Positions 16,140 through 25,258 are shown, counted from the first letter of the stretch. The stretch is DNA of 64,000 nucleotides from Frigidibacter albus (GCF_009908165.1 NZ_JAAAUC010000006.1:1-64000), one strand, 5' to 3'. Numbers and translations: made by a program. Notes: a model not told the origin generated them from the sequence alone.

Positions 16140-17357
16140 TTACAGTCCCAGCTTCTGCATCTTCTCCCACAGCGTCGTGCGCGACACCTGCAGCAGCTTC
16201 GCCGCCTCGGCCACCTGCCCGCCGGTGCGCTCCAGCGCCGCAAGGATATGCGCCCGCTCGGCGGTATCGCGGGCCTGCGACAGGCTGGGCAAATCGCCCT
16301 CCGCGGCGGTCTGCCGTTCCGGGAACAGGTCGGCGGGGAACAGCATCTCACCCTCCGCCGTGGTCATCGCCTGCACCAGCCGCGCCCGCAGCTCGCGGCC
16401 ATTTCCCGGCCAGTCATGCCCCCGCACCGCCTGCTCGGCCAGCGCCGAGATGCCGCGGAGCGGCGGCTCGCGCCTTGCGTTCAGCGCCTCGAACAGCCGG
16501 TGCAGCAGCCACAGCGAGTCGTCGGGGCGATCCCGCAGCGGCGGGATCGGGATCTCGAACAGGTCGAGCCGGAAGTAGAGGTCGCCGCGGAATGCCCCCG
16601 CCTCGACCGCCGCCGCGATGTCCAGCCCGCAGGCCGCGATGATCCGCGCCGCGGGCCGCCCGTCCAGCCAGCCCATCAGCCAGGATTGCGCCGCGCCCGG
16701 CAAACGCTCCAGCCCGTTCAGGAACAGCACGCCCTCGCCCACCTGCGCCGCGCCCTCCATGATCGCGGCCAGCGCGTCCGCCTCGCGCGCAAGGTTTACA
16801 TGCACGAACGGCGCCGCCGCCCGGTCCGAGGCGGCATGGATCCGCCGCGCCACCAGCGCCTTGCCGGTGCCGGGGCCGCCGCGCACCAGAACCGGCCGGT
16901 CGGTCAGCGCCGCGGTGGCCGCCAGCTCCTCGATCCGCCGGGCCGCGGGCGAGATGCCCAGCAGATCGTCCGCCACCGCCCCCCGCGGACGCAGCAGCAG
17001 CACCAGCCGCTGCAGAAACGGCGCCATCTCGAAGGGCTTGGTGATGTAATCCGCCGCCCCCGATTGCAGCAGCCGCACCGCTTGCTGGATGTCGCCCTGC
17101 CCGGTGATGAACAGGAACGGCGGCGGCGTGATGGTGCGGCACAGCGTGGTGAACACTTCCTCGCCAGTGCCGTCGGGCAGGCGGATGTCGCAGACCACCG
17201 CGTCGATCGGAGCGCGCGGGGTGCGCAGCGCGCCGATCGCCCGCTGCGCCAGCTTCAGCCAGACCACCTCGGCCCCCTCCAGCCCCAGCCGCTGCGCGAT
17301 GGACCCGCCCATGATCTCGTCATCCTCGATCAGCGCGATGCGGCGGCCGGTCAGCAT
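16140..17357 (-). CDS. aioR: AioR response regulator with a degenerate sigma-54-type AAA+ domain
   Basis: This 405-residue regulator has a receiver domain (phosphorylatable D57, K107), an NtrC-like AAA+ domain and a C-terminal Fis-type helix-turn-helix (QVAEAAKLLQVSRTTLWEKM). Walker A is intact (GGPGTGK, 160-166). However, the segment between Walker A and Walker B is about 20 residues short and has no GAFTGA loop, and Walker B reads LFLNGLE where sigma-54 activators have LFLDEIG (N214, G215). FRGDLYFRL is retained. By precedent with Rhodobacter capsulatus NtrC, which lacks GAFTGA and works with sigma-70 polymerase, this AioR may not need sigma-54. Its start overlaps aioS by 7 bp. Confidence 0.9.
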   Translation of the reverse strand: MLTGRRIALIEDDEIMGGSIAQRLGLEGAEVVWLKLAQRAIGALRTPRAPIDAVVCDIRLPDGTGEEVFTTLCRTITPPPFLFITGQGDIQQAVRLLQSGAADYITKPFEMAPFLQRLVLLLRPRGAVADDLLGISPAARRIEELAATAALTDRPVLVRGGPGTGKALVARRIHAASDRAAAPFVHVNLAREADALAAIMEGAAQVGEGVLFLNGLERLPGAAQSWLMGWLDGRPAARIIAACGLDIAAAVEAGAFRGDLYFRLDLFEIPIPPLRDRPDDSLWLLHRLFEALNARREPPLRGISALAEQAVRGHDWPGNGRELRARLVQAMTTAEGEMLFPADLFPERQTAAEGDLPSLSQARDTAERAHILAALERTGGQVAEAAKLLQVSRTTLWEKMQKLGL

Positions 17358-18781
17358 GGCGCCTCCCCCGCCGGCAGATGCACCGTGATCTCGGACACAC
17401 CGTCCCACCGCGCATACTCCACCCGGCCCCGCGCCGCGGCCACCAGATCGCGCACCAGCCGCAGCCCGACGCCGCCGCCCGGCTGCAGCGGCGCATCGGT
17501 CATCAGCCGCAGGCGCGCGGGTTCCGGCAGGCCCGGCCCGCTGTCGCGGATCATCAGCACCAACCCCTCCGCATCCGCCCGCACCGACAGGCCGACGCGG
17601 CCCCCATTGCCCGCTGCAGCCGAGGCGTTCAGCAGCAGGTTCAGCGCGATCTGCCGCGCCGCCGCCGCCGGGAAGCCCGCCAACGCGGCGGCCGGGGCGG
17701 CCACCTGCCAGTCCAGCACCTGCCCCAGCCGCGACACCTCGGGCGAGAACAGCAGGCGCAGGTCGTCGAAATCCTCGGGCGTCAGCGCCATGCCGTGCCG
17801 GTCCAGCCGGTTCTGCTCCAGCGTCGCGCGCGACACGTCGCGCAGATGCCGCAGACCGCGGTCCAGAAGGTCCGCCGCCTCGCGCACCACCTCGGGCCGG
17901 TCCGCATAGGTGCGGATGGTGTCGGTGGCGTTCAGCAGCCCGCCAAGCGGGTTGTTGATCTCATGCGCCAGCGAGGATGACAGCCGTCCCAGGCTGACAA
18001 AGCGCTCTCGCTCGGCCAGCCGCCGTTCGGCCTCGGCCCGCGCCTCCACCGCGCCCGACATGGCGTTGTAGGTCTGGAACAGCCGCGCCAGTTCGGTATC
18101 GCCCTTCGGCAGATCGGCTGCCGGAATCGCCACCGGCACCCCCTCGGTCCGCGCCATGTGGCCGGCCAGCATCGACACCGGCCGCAGCATCCGCCGCACC
18201 GCCAGATACCCGCCGCAGGCCAGCACCAGCGTCGCCAGCGCATTCCCCGCCAGCAGGTACAGCCCCGCCCTCCGCCGTTCGGCCACCAGATCCGACACAT
18301 CCAGCTCGCTGACGATCTGGCCCACGGCGCGGCCCTGATAGGCCAGCTCCGCCCGCACATGCACGGGGTCATCGCCGCGCGGCAGGCGGATCTCATCCAC
18401 CGCCTGCGCCGCCTGCAACAGGGGCGCAAGGTCGCTGTCCACCGCCGCCCGCCGCGGGTCCGACGCGGCAATGACGCGCCCCGCCTCATCCGCCACCACG
18501 GTCAGCACCATCCGCTGCCCGGCCAGCGCGCTCGTCGCCCGGTCCAGCGTGTCATAGACCTCCCACACGTCGCGGCGCAGGACCGAGGGGCCAAGCGCCA
18601 CCGCCAGCCCGTCCACATGCAGCCGCGCCAGCTCGCGCAGCCGCTCCTCCTGCACCGCATCCAGTGACACCAGCACCTGGCGCGAGGCGACGACGCCCAC
18701 CAGCACCATCAGCCCCGCCGCGATCAGCGGCACCCGCACCGACAGCGGCAATCCCCGCAAGGGCGCGGCCGGCACCATCAC
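17351..18781 (-). CDS. aioS: AioS sensor histidine kinase
   Basis: This 476-residue inner membrane kinase should respond to arsenite-loaded AioX and phosphorylate AioR. A first membrane segment near residues 13-32 and a second near 180-200 bracket a periplasmic sensor domain. These are followed by a HAMP-like linker, the phospho-acceptor H-box SLAHEINNPLGGLLNATDT and an HATPase domain (NLLLNASAAAG, DSGPGLPEP, GGGVGLRLV). Start is GTG at 18781, whose GTGA overlaps the aioX stop; the next codon is ATG (18778) and could be used instead. Translation of aioX, aioS and aioR is evidently coupled. Confidence 0.93.
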   Translation of the reverse strand: MMVPAAPLRGLPLSVRVPLIAAGLMVLVGVVASRQVLVSLDAVQEERLRELARLHVDGLAVALGPSVLRRDVWEVYDTLDRATSALAGQRMVLTVVADEAGRVIAASDPRRAAVDSDLAPLLQAAQAVDEIRLPRGDDPVHVRAELAYQGRAVGQIVSELDVSDLVAERRRAGLYLLAGNALATLVLACGGYLAVRRMLRPVSMLAGHMARTEGVPVAIPAADLPKGDTELARLFQTYNAMSGAVEARAEAERRLAERERFVSLGRLSSSLAHEINNPLGGLLNATDTIRTYADRPEVVREAADLLDRGLRHLRDVSRATLEQNRLDRHGMALTPEDFDDLRLLFSPEVSRLGQVLDWQVAAPAAALAGFPAAAARQIALNLLLNASAAAGNGGRVGLSVRADAEGLVLMIRDSGPGLPEPARLRLMTDAPLQPGGGVGLRLVRDLVAAARGRVEYARWDGVSEITVHLPAGEAPC

Positions 18782-19629
18782 CCGGCCTGCACGTCGCGCA
18801 TCCGGGCGCGGATGCCGTCGAACAGCGCCGCCTCGCCCGGTACCACCCCGTCCAGTTGCAGCAGCGACAGCGCCGCCTGCCCCTCGGCGGTGCCCGACAG
18901 GCCCAGCAACGCGCCCCGCAACGCAGTGACGGCAGGATCATCGACGCGCTCGCGCCGGGTCACGAAGGGCGGAAAGCCAAGTTCCTCCGACCTTCCGATC
19001 ACCCGCGTCTGCGCCGTCAGCCCCGGCTCCACCCCCGCCAGCGCCTCCCAGACATAGCCATCGACGCTGCCCGACCGCGTCAGCCCGCCCGCCACCGCCC
19101 GCACCACATTGCGGTGGCCATAGGCGAAGAGGGTGCGCAGAAAGAACGCCTCGGGCCGCGCCCCGATACGGGCGAGGTCAGACGCGGTGATCAGCCAACC
19201 CGAATTGCTGTCCGGGTCCGAAAACGCGTGGGTGCCGCCCTGCAGGTCGGGCAGCGCGGCGGCGGGATCGTCGCGCCCCACGATCAGGTAGGACTGATAC
19301 AGCGGCGCCCCGCGCCAAACCGGCACCCCCAGCAGCGCCAGCGCCGGTTCGTGCTGCAAGAACGGGAAGCCGCAGAGCCAGGCGGCATCGACCGCGCCCT
19401 CCAGCAGCATCCCCGTCACCTCCTGATAGGTGCGGCGCTGGACCAGCTCTATCGCGCGCCCGCTGCCGGTGCCAAGCGCCGCCCGCAGCCGCGCGATCAC
19501 CTCGGCATCATTGTCGAGGAACACCGGCGTCAGCCCCAGCCGGATCGGCTCTGCCGCGCGCAACAAACCCGGGGCCGCGATCAGCGCCGCGGCCCCAGCG
19601 ATCAACGTCCGGCGTGCAAATCTGGTCAT
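18778..19629 (-). CDS. aioX: AioX periplasmic arsenite-binding protein
   Basis: AioX belongs to the PhnD-like phosphate/phosphonate binding fold and is needed for arsenite sensing by AioS. The 283-residue protein begins with a Tat-like signal (TRFARRTLIAGAAALIAAP). The mature part has the typical LGLTPVFLDNDAEVI start, a TYQEVTGMLLEGAVDAAW segment and a single cysteine, C86, in WLCGFPF. This corresponds to the conserved cysteine shown to be essential in Agrobacterium AioX (family knowledge). It is first of the aioXSR operon, and the divergent neighbour is rsgA, 106 bp away. Confidence 0.94.
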   Translation of the reverse strand: MTRFARRTLIAGAAALIAAPGLLRAAEPIRLGLTPVFLDNDAEVIARLRAALGTGSGRAIELVQRRTYQEVTGMLLEGAVDAAWLCGFPFLQHEPALALLGVPVWRGAPLYQSYLIVGRDDPAAALPDLQGGTHAFSDPDSNSGWLITASDLARIGARPEAFFLRTLFAYGHRNVVRAVAGGLTRSGSVDGYVWEALAGVEPGLTAQTRVIGRSEELGFPPFVTRRERVDDPAVTALRGALLGLSGTAEGQAALSLLQLDGVVPGEAALFDGIRARMRDVQAG

Positions 19630-19735
19630 GATGGCTCCCTCCCCGCACGATAGGGCGCAACCCGGCGCGCGCGCAAGGGACAGCCCGGATGCGGAAAGGC
19701 TTGCATCGGCGCGGTCTCGCGGACATGGCTATGCC

Positions 19736-20770
19736 ATGACCGACAGCGCCCCAGATACGCCCCCCACCCTGCCCGACCTTGGCTGGTCCGATTTCTTCAG
19801 CGATCAGCTGGCGGAGGATGAGGCCGCGCTGTGCCCGCAGCGCATCGCCACGGTCCACCGCGCCCGGATGACCGCCATCGGCGCGGCCGGCCCGGTGAAG
19901 CTGCGCCTGCCGCCCAAGCTCAACACCGGCGATTTCGCAGTGGGCGACTGGATCCTGGCAGAGCCCGAAACCCACCTGCTGATCCGCCGGCTCGACCGCC
20001 GGGCGCTGCTGCAGCGCCATACCGAGGGCGCCCGCGTCCCGCAGCTGATCGCGGCCAATGTCGATACGCTGTTCATCGTCACCTCCTGCAACGCCGATTT
20101 CAACCCGGCCCGGCTGGAACGGTATCTGGCCCTGTGCAACGAGGCCGGCACCCGTGCGGTCATCGTGCTGACCAAGGCCGATCAGGTCGAGGACCCCGCC
20201 CCCTATCAGCAGCAGGCCGCCGTCCTGCAACGCGGGCTGGAGGTGGTGACGCTGAACGCCAAAAGCCCCGAGGCGGTGACGATCCTCGCGCCCTGGTGCG
20301 GGCCGGGGCAGACGGTGGCGCTGGTCGGCTCCTCGGGCGTCGGCAAGTCCACCTTGTTGAACATGCTCGCCGACAAGGCGCCCGAGGACGAACAGGAAAC
20401 CGGCGACATCCGCGAGGATGACGCGAAGGGCCGCCACACCACCACCTCGCGGTCCCTGCACGGGATCAAGGGCGGCGGCTGGGTGATCGACACGCCCGGC
20501 ATCCGCACCCTGCATGTCAGCGATGTCGCCGGAGGGCTGGAGACGCTGTTTGCCGAAATCACCGAACTGGCCCCGAACTGCCGCTTCCGCGACTGCACCC
20601 ACGGCCACGAACCCGGCTGCGCCGTGCAGGCCGCGGTGAAGGCGGGCACGCTGGACCCCGCAAGGCTCGACCGCTGGCGCAAGCTGGTGGAGGAGAACCG
20701 CGACAACACGCCGGTGGAGACCGGGCCGCGGGGAAACAGGACGGTGGTGCCGCGGGGGAAGAAGTGGTGA
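19736..20770 (+). CDS. rsgA: Small ribosomal subunit biogenesis GTPase RsgA
   Basis: RsgA is a circularly permuted GTPase that checks late 30S subunit maturation. The 344-residue protein has an N-terminal OB-like domain (FAVGDWILAE), then the permuted G motifs in order G4 (LTKADQ), G1 (GSSGVGKSTLLN) and G3 (DTPGIRTL), and a C-terminal zinc motif (CRFRDCTHGHEPGC). The start at 19736 (MTDSAPDTPP) is used; the same frame is open much further upstream, but that part shadows aioX. No obvious operon partner. Confidence 0.95.
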   Translation: MTDSAPDTPPTLPDLGWSDFFSDQLAEDEAALCPQRIATVHRARMTAIGAAGPVKLRLPPKLNTGDFAVGDWILAEPETHLLIRRLDRRALLQRHTEGARVPQLIAANVDTLFIVTSCNADFNPARLERYLALCNEAGTRAVIVLTKADQVEDPAPYQQQAAVLQRGLEVVTLNAKSPEAVTILAPWCGPGQTVALVGSSGVGKSTLLNMLADKAPEDEQETGDIREDDAKGRHTTTSRSLHGIKGGGWVIDTPGIRTLHVSDVAGGLETLFAEITELAPNCRFRDCTHGHEPGCAVQAAVKAGTLDPARLDRWRKLVEENRDNTPVETGPRGNRTVVPRGKKW

Positions 20771-20887
20771 GGGTTTTCGAAGGGTGATTTCCGCCTGCTT
20801 GCGGGGCGGGCGCCCAAGCCGGACGGCCAACGTTTCCACCTTGCACGATGGCCCCTGACCGGGTAAACGCACCTCCGGTGTGCCGAT

Positions 20888-20909
20888 GTTGCTCTGCTCG
20901 CAGAGCAAC
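20888..20909 (+). other. Perfect hairpin upstream of tRNA-Thr
   Basis: GTTGCTCTG and CAGAGCAAC form a perfect 9-bp stem around the loop CTCG. It stands 118 bp after the rsgA stop and 21 bp before the tRNA-Thr 5' end. There is no T-run, so it may be a weak terminator or a processing signal for the tRNA precursor. Confidence 0.5.
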
Positions 20910-20930
20910 AGGTTCTATGCCGAGAAGGAT

Positions 20931-21006
20931 GCCGCTGTAGCTCAGCTGGTAGAGCACGTCATTCGTAATGATGGGGTCGGGGGTTCGAGTCCCTTCAGCG
21001 GCACCA
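20931..21006 (+). tRNA. tRNA-Thr (anticodon CGU)
   Basis: The cloverleaf is complete: acceptor stem GCCGCTG/CAGCGGC, D stem GCTC/GAGC, anticodon stem CGTCA/TGATG around TTCGTAA, and T arm with GTTCGAGTC. The anticodon is CGT, reading ACG. The discriminator A (21003) is followed by an encoded CCA. A 9-bp hairpin after it is the probable terminator. Confidence 0.96.
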
Positions 21007-21036
21007 TCCTTCTCAAACCACCCGATCCGCACGCAA

Positions 21037-21069
21037 ATGCCGCCCAGAGTATCCGGGCGGCATCTTTCG
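21037..21069 (+). terminator. Probable terminator of tRNA-Thr
   Basis: ATGCCGCCC and GGGCGGCAT form a perfect 9-bp stem with a 9-base loop, followed by CTTTCGTT. The T content after the stem is modest, so strength is uncertain. Confidence 0.65.
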
Positions 21070-21113
21070 TTCAGCTAGCCGCCCGCCCCACCCGGGACGA
21101 GCGGCCGCACCCC

Positions 21114-21614
21114 TTACGCGGCGCGGTTCAGACGGCTTTCCGCCAGCTTCGACAGCTTCACATCCGTGGCCTTTTCCTCGGCCAGGGTCTCCTGGAGCAG
21201 GTCGGCGCATTCGGTGCGGCCGAGTTCCTTGGACCAGGCGATCAGGGTGCCATAGCGGGTGATCTCGTAGTGCTCTACCGCCTGCGCGGCGGCAGCGAGG
21301 GCCGCGTCCAGAACGCCGTCATCGTCGATGTCGCCGGCGATCTCGTTGGCTTCCTTGATGATGCCGTCGATGGCCGGACAGGTCACCGCCTTGGGCTTTT
21401 CGCCCAGCAGGCTGAACACCTGCTCCAGCCGCGCGACATGGCCGCGGGTTTCTTCGAGGTGCATTTCGAAGCCGCTTTTCAGCGCCGGGGCCGTGGCTTT
21501 CTCGATCATTTTCGGCAGGGCTTTCTCGATCTGCTTTTCGGCATAGTAGATGTCCTGCAGGGTGTGCAGGTAGAGGTCGTCCATCGTGTGGATATCTGCG
21601 CCAAAGAGGGCCAT
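21114..21614 (-). CDS. YciF-like ferritin-fold protein (DUF892)
   Basis: A 166-residue all-helical protein of the DUF892/YciF family, ferritin-like diiron-fold proteins linked to stress responses. Typical elements are the start LHTLQDIYYAEKQIEKALPK, the pair EMHLEETRGHVARLEQVF and the late AVEHYEITRYGTLIAW; the Glu and His residues in these form the usual metal-ligand pattern. The start at 21614 (MALFGADIHTMDDLYLH) fits the family. An EcfG-type promoter motif (GGAAC-N16-CGTT) lies 62 bp upstream, so it is probably part of the general stress regulon whose regulators sit at 56-59 kb. Confidence 0.9.
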   Translation of the reverse strand: MALFGADIHTMDDLYLHTLQDIYYAEKQIEKALPKMIEKATAPALKSGFEMHLEETRGHVARLEQVFSLLGEKPKAVTCPAIDGIIKEANEIAGDIDDDGVLDAALAAAAQAVEHYEITRYGTLIAWSKELGRTECADLLQETLAEEKATDVKLSKLAESRLNRAA

Positions 21615-21675
21615 GGGGGAATCCTTCCATTGGTTGCGCGGGCTGCACCGGGTGCGGCCCGCAGTGCCCCCATAA

Positions 21676-21700
21676 AACGGCTCCGCGCGTGGAATGTTCC
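21676..21700 (-). promoter_or_regulatory. EcfG-type promoter for the yciF-like gene
   Basis: On the minus strand GGAAC (21700-21696) is followed by 16 bases and CGTT (21679-21676), an exact match to the alphaproteobacterial EcfG consensus. The -10 element lies 62 bp before the start codon of the YciF-like gene, a protein type typical of this regulon. Confidence 0.75.
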
Positions 21701-21717
21701 CCGGATCCGGGCGCAGA

Positions 21718-21757
21718 GCCATATGGGATATGTATAGGTTCTGTAGGGTTTCCATAC
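21718..21757 (-). repeat. Short dispersed repeat, copy 2, intergenic
   Basis: This 40-bp AT-richer stretch aligns without gaps to 8181-8220 inside tsaD (about 28-29 identities) and shares the end sequence GTTTCCATAC and a CATATGG block. It stands 18 bp upstream of the yciF promoter motif. The remaining sequence from 21758 to 21998 holds no gene or clear signal that I can support. Confidence 0.5.
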
Positions 21758-21998
21758 CGGCGGTGCCTGGGCGCCGAACTGCGCCAAAGCGGGGCGTCCC
21801 CCGAAAAAACGGAGGGCCCCGGCACCCCTACCGAGACCCTCCCCCACCCCACGTGCTCCCTACTCACCACACGTGACTGCAAAAGGTCTCGGCCTACTGG
21901 CCTATGGATGGACCCTAGAGTCGGCGGCGATTCCATGCAAGATGCGATTTCAAAGAAATCGACATGAAATCAGGGTGTTAAGGTGAATATGGCATTAA

Positions 21999-22024
21999 GC
22001 ACGGCACCTGAGCGGGCGCCGTGC
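21999..22024 (-). terminator. Possible terminator of the DUF2853 gene
   Basis: GCACGGC and GCCGTGC form a 7-bp stem just after the DUF2853 stop on the minus strand, followed by TTAATG. The T-run is short, so this is tentative. Confidence 0.5.
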
Positions 22025-22032
22025 CAGGGCCG

Positions 22033-22374
22033 TCAGGCGTAGACGGATTCCTTGCCGAACTGCTTGACCAGCAGGTAGTAGATCGCCGGCCGATACTTGT
22101 TGCGGTCGGATTTGCCATAGGTCTCGACCGCGGCGTCGATCGCCGCCATCAGTTCTGGCCCATCGGCAAGCCCCAGTTTCTTCATCAGAAAATTGGCCTT
22201 CACCCGCTCCAGCTCTGCTTTGTCAGACGCGGCAATGGTTTCGGCATCGGCGTTGTAGATCGCCGGTCCGCAGCCGATGGTGACCTTGGTCAGCAGCGCC
22301 ATATCGACCTCGATGCCGCATTTGCTCTGCAACGCCTCGGCATACTTCGCAACGAGGTCTTCACGTTTACCCAT
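22033..22374 (-). CDS. DUF2853 family protein
   Basis: A 113-residue soluble, mostly helical protein that fits the DUF2853 family: MGKREDLVAKYAEALQ at the start, a central KVTIGCGPAIYNADAETIA and NKYRPAIYYLLVKQFGKE at the end. The family is widespread in alphaproteobacteria and has no established function. It lies alone between the yciF-like gene and ahcY, with its own terminator-like hairpin, and shows no membrane segment, signal or catalytic motif. Confidence 0.75.
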   Translation of the reverse strand: MGKREDLVAKYAEALQSKCGIEVDMALLTKVTIGCGPAIYNADAETIAASDKAELERVKANFLMKKLGLADGPELMAAIDAAVETYGKSDRNKYRPAIYYLLVKQFGKESVYA

Positions 22375-22470
22375 GTTCTTCCACCCTTATTCAGCCGAAT
22401 TGCACCGGCCTTGAACCGCCCCGAACCCCTCGGGACAGGCTAAGCATAGGGCTCACGGGCGCGTGATGGC

Positions 22471-22507
22471 AAAAGAAAACCGCCCGCGGCGCAGGGCCCG
22501 GGCGGTT
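22471..22507 (-). terminator. Intrinsic terminator of ahcY
   Basis: On the minus strand AACCGCCCG and CGGGCGGTT form a 9-bp stem followed by TTCTTTT, starting about 22 bp after the ahcY stop. This is a good rho-independent terminator. Confidence 0.85.
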
Positions 22508-22528
22508 TGTCGCGTTCTGGCGCGGTGA

Positions 22529-23917
<1,389 letters not shown>

Positions 23918-23931
23918 GGCAGCCTGTGCCT

Positions 23932-24026
23932 CCTGACCCAACAAATTCAGGTCAGCACGTAGCATTGCCGGGCGCTTGCGGCAATGCGCAGCACCCGGCG
24001 ATTTACCAACGATTGCACAGGTCAGC
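23932..24026 (-). promoter_or_regulatory. Structured leader of ahcY with competing stems at the ribosome-binding site
   Basis: On the minus strand a strong hairpin spans 23999-23967 (GCCGGGTGC with GCGCCCGGC, extended by TGCG/CGCA). Below it CTGACC (23955-23950) can pair with GGTCAG (23938-23933), which runs into the AGGAGG ribosome-binding site (23934-23929). A second copy of GCTGACCTG (24026-24018), overlapping the stop of the upstream gene, could pair with the same segment, giving alternative folds. No known SAH or SAM riboswitch consensus was recognised. Regulation is an inference from pairing only. Confidence 0.4.
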
Positions 24027-24465
24027 CGGCCGCGAGAGCGTCGAGTCCCGTTTCGCCAGCCCAATCCCGCCCGGTCTCGATCACGCAGGCGATGCCATCG
24101 GTGCGGGTGGCCAGCATCGTCCAGGTTCCCAGCCGGTCCGAGGCCCAAAGCTCGACAAAGACCCCGTCGCGCTCTTGCGGAGCGCTGACCCGGTTTTCCT
24201 CGAAGTCATTCGACAGCTTCTCGGTCACCGTGACGCGTACATCGCAATAGGGTTCGTCATAGGCCTGGTCGTCGCCATAGGCGGTCACAAGATCGAGAAC
24301 GGCAAGGTTATCAAGGCTTGGTGCCTCGGCGCTGCGCTGCACGGCTTCGGACGGCGGTGCCAGCCGGTACGAGAACGACTCGGCCGGCGCCGTCATCGCC
24401 AGGGTGGCGGCAGCTACGACGAGGCCCAAGGCGGCGAAAACTGTGGCGGTCTGGGAGGTTTTCAT
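24022..24465 (-). CDS. Small exported protein of unknown function
   Basis: I do not recognise this 147-residue protein. It starts with a typical Sec signal ([23 protein letters not shown], cleavage probably near residue 29). The mature part has two cysteines (one in [18 protein letters not shown], one in [14 protein letters not shown]), which could form a disulfide in the periplasm. Start at 24465 is chosen for the signal peptide; the frame is open to 24552. It lies about 105 bp upstream of ahcY in the same direction and its stop overlaps a repeat in the ahcY leader, so co-transcription is possible. Confidence 0.7.
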   Translation of the reverse strand: MKTSQTATVFAALGLVVAAATLAMTAPAESFSYRLAPPSEAVQRSAEAPSLDNLAVLDLVTAYGDDQAYDEPYCDVRVTVTEKLSNDFEENRVSAPQERDGVFVELWASDRLGTWTMLATRTDGIACVIETGRDWAGETGLDALAAG

Positions 24466-24646
24466 CAGCGGCTCCTTTGCGGTCCGGGTGATGTTTGCGG
24501 GGATCGGCTTGCGACTGCGCGCGGCCTGATCGGTTGAATCTCTGCATAACAAGCGCGGCGGGGCCCATTTGGTTCCCCCAGCGGCGTTTACAGGGCGGCG
24601 GCCTGCCCGTAATCAGGGCAGAACGATCCCCAAAAAGACGGTTGTC

Positions 24647-25255
24647 ATGGCCCGAGTTTCGCAAAAACCCCCGCGCGCCTGGCAGCGGATGCTGTCAGGC
24701 CGACGCCTTGATCTGCTGGACCCGGCGCCGCTGGATATCGAGATCGAGGATATTGCCCATGGGCTGGCGTTTGTCGCACGCTGGAACGGGCAGACGCGGG
24801 GCGACTTTGCCTATTCGGTGGCCGAGCATTCGCTGCTGGTGGAGGAAATCTTCGCGCGGCTGGTGCCGGGGGCCCCGGTGAAATGGCGGCTGGCAGCATT
24901 GTTGCACGATGCCCCCGAATATGTGATCGGCGACATGATCAGCCCGGTGAAATCCGCCATTGGTCCGACCTATGGCGAACTGGACCAGCGCCTGACGGCT
25001 GCGGTGCATTTGCGCTTTGGCCTACCCGCAATGCTGCCGGTGGGGATCAAGAAAGACATCAAGCGCGCCGACCGGCTGTCTGCCTGGCTGGAAGCGGTAC
25101 AGATCGCCGGCTTTACCGCAGCCGAGGCGGACAGGTTCTTCGGCCGTCCCGACCGGGCGGTGATGCAGGGGCTGGAGATCCGCTTGCGGCCGCCGGCCGA
25201 GGTGCGGGCGGATTACACCGCCCGGCACGGTGATCTCATGGCGCTGATGCCGTAG
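24647..25255 (+). CDS. HD domain phosphohydrolase, YfbR-like
   Basis: A 202-residue HD-domain hydrolase. The metal-binding residues are visible in order: H in VAEHSLLVEEIF, the HD pair in AALLHDAPEYVIGDMISPVK, and a late D in IKRADRLSAWLEA. This spacing fits the YfbR group of 5'-deoxynucleotidases, which hydrolyse deoxynucleoside monophosphates, though other HD enzymes cannot be excluded. Start at 24647 (MARVSQKPPRAWQRMLSG) is the conserved one; the open frame upstream to 24569 has no good start. It is convergent with hvrA, 3 bp between stops. Confidence 0.85.
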   Translation: MARVSQKPPRAWQRMLSGRRLDLLDPAPLDIEIEDIAHGLAFVARWNGQTRGDFAYSVAEHSLLVEEIFARLVPGAPVKWRLAALLHDAPEYVIGDMISPVKSAIGPTYGELDQRLTAAVHLRFGLPAMLPVGIKKDIKRADRLSAWLEAVQIAGFTAAEADRFFGRPDRAVMQGLEIRLRPPAEVRADYTARHGDLMALMP

Positions 25256-25258
25256 GCG

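Noticed and set aside
20880-21737. Open frame running through tRNA-Thr with a start resembling AVAQLVEH
   Set aside because: The peptide is the well-known mistranslation of a tRNA gene; the tRNA cloverleaf is complete.
23918-24021. SAH or SAM/SAH riboswitch in front of ahcY
   Set aside because: The known consensus elements were not found; only the general structured leader is reported.
24540-24600. EcfG promoter for the small exported protein gene (GGAAC near 24577 on the minus strand)
   Set aside because: No CGTT or GTT occurs at 16-17 bases; the nearest GTT is at about 21 bases.
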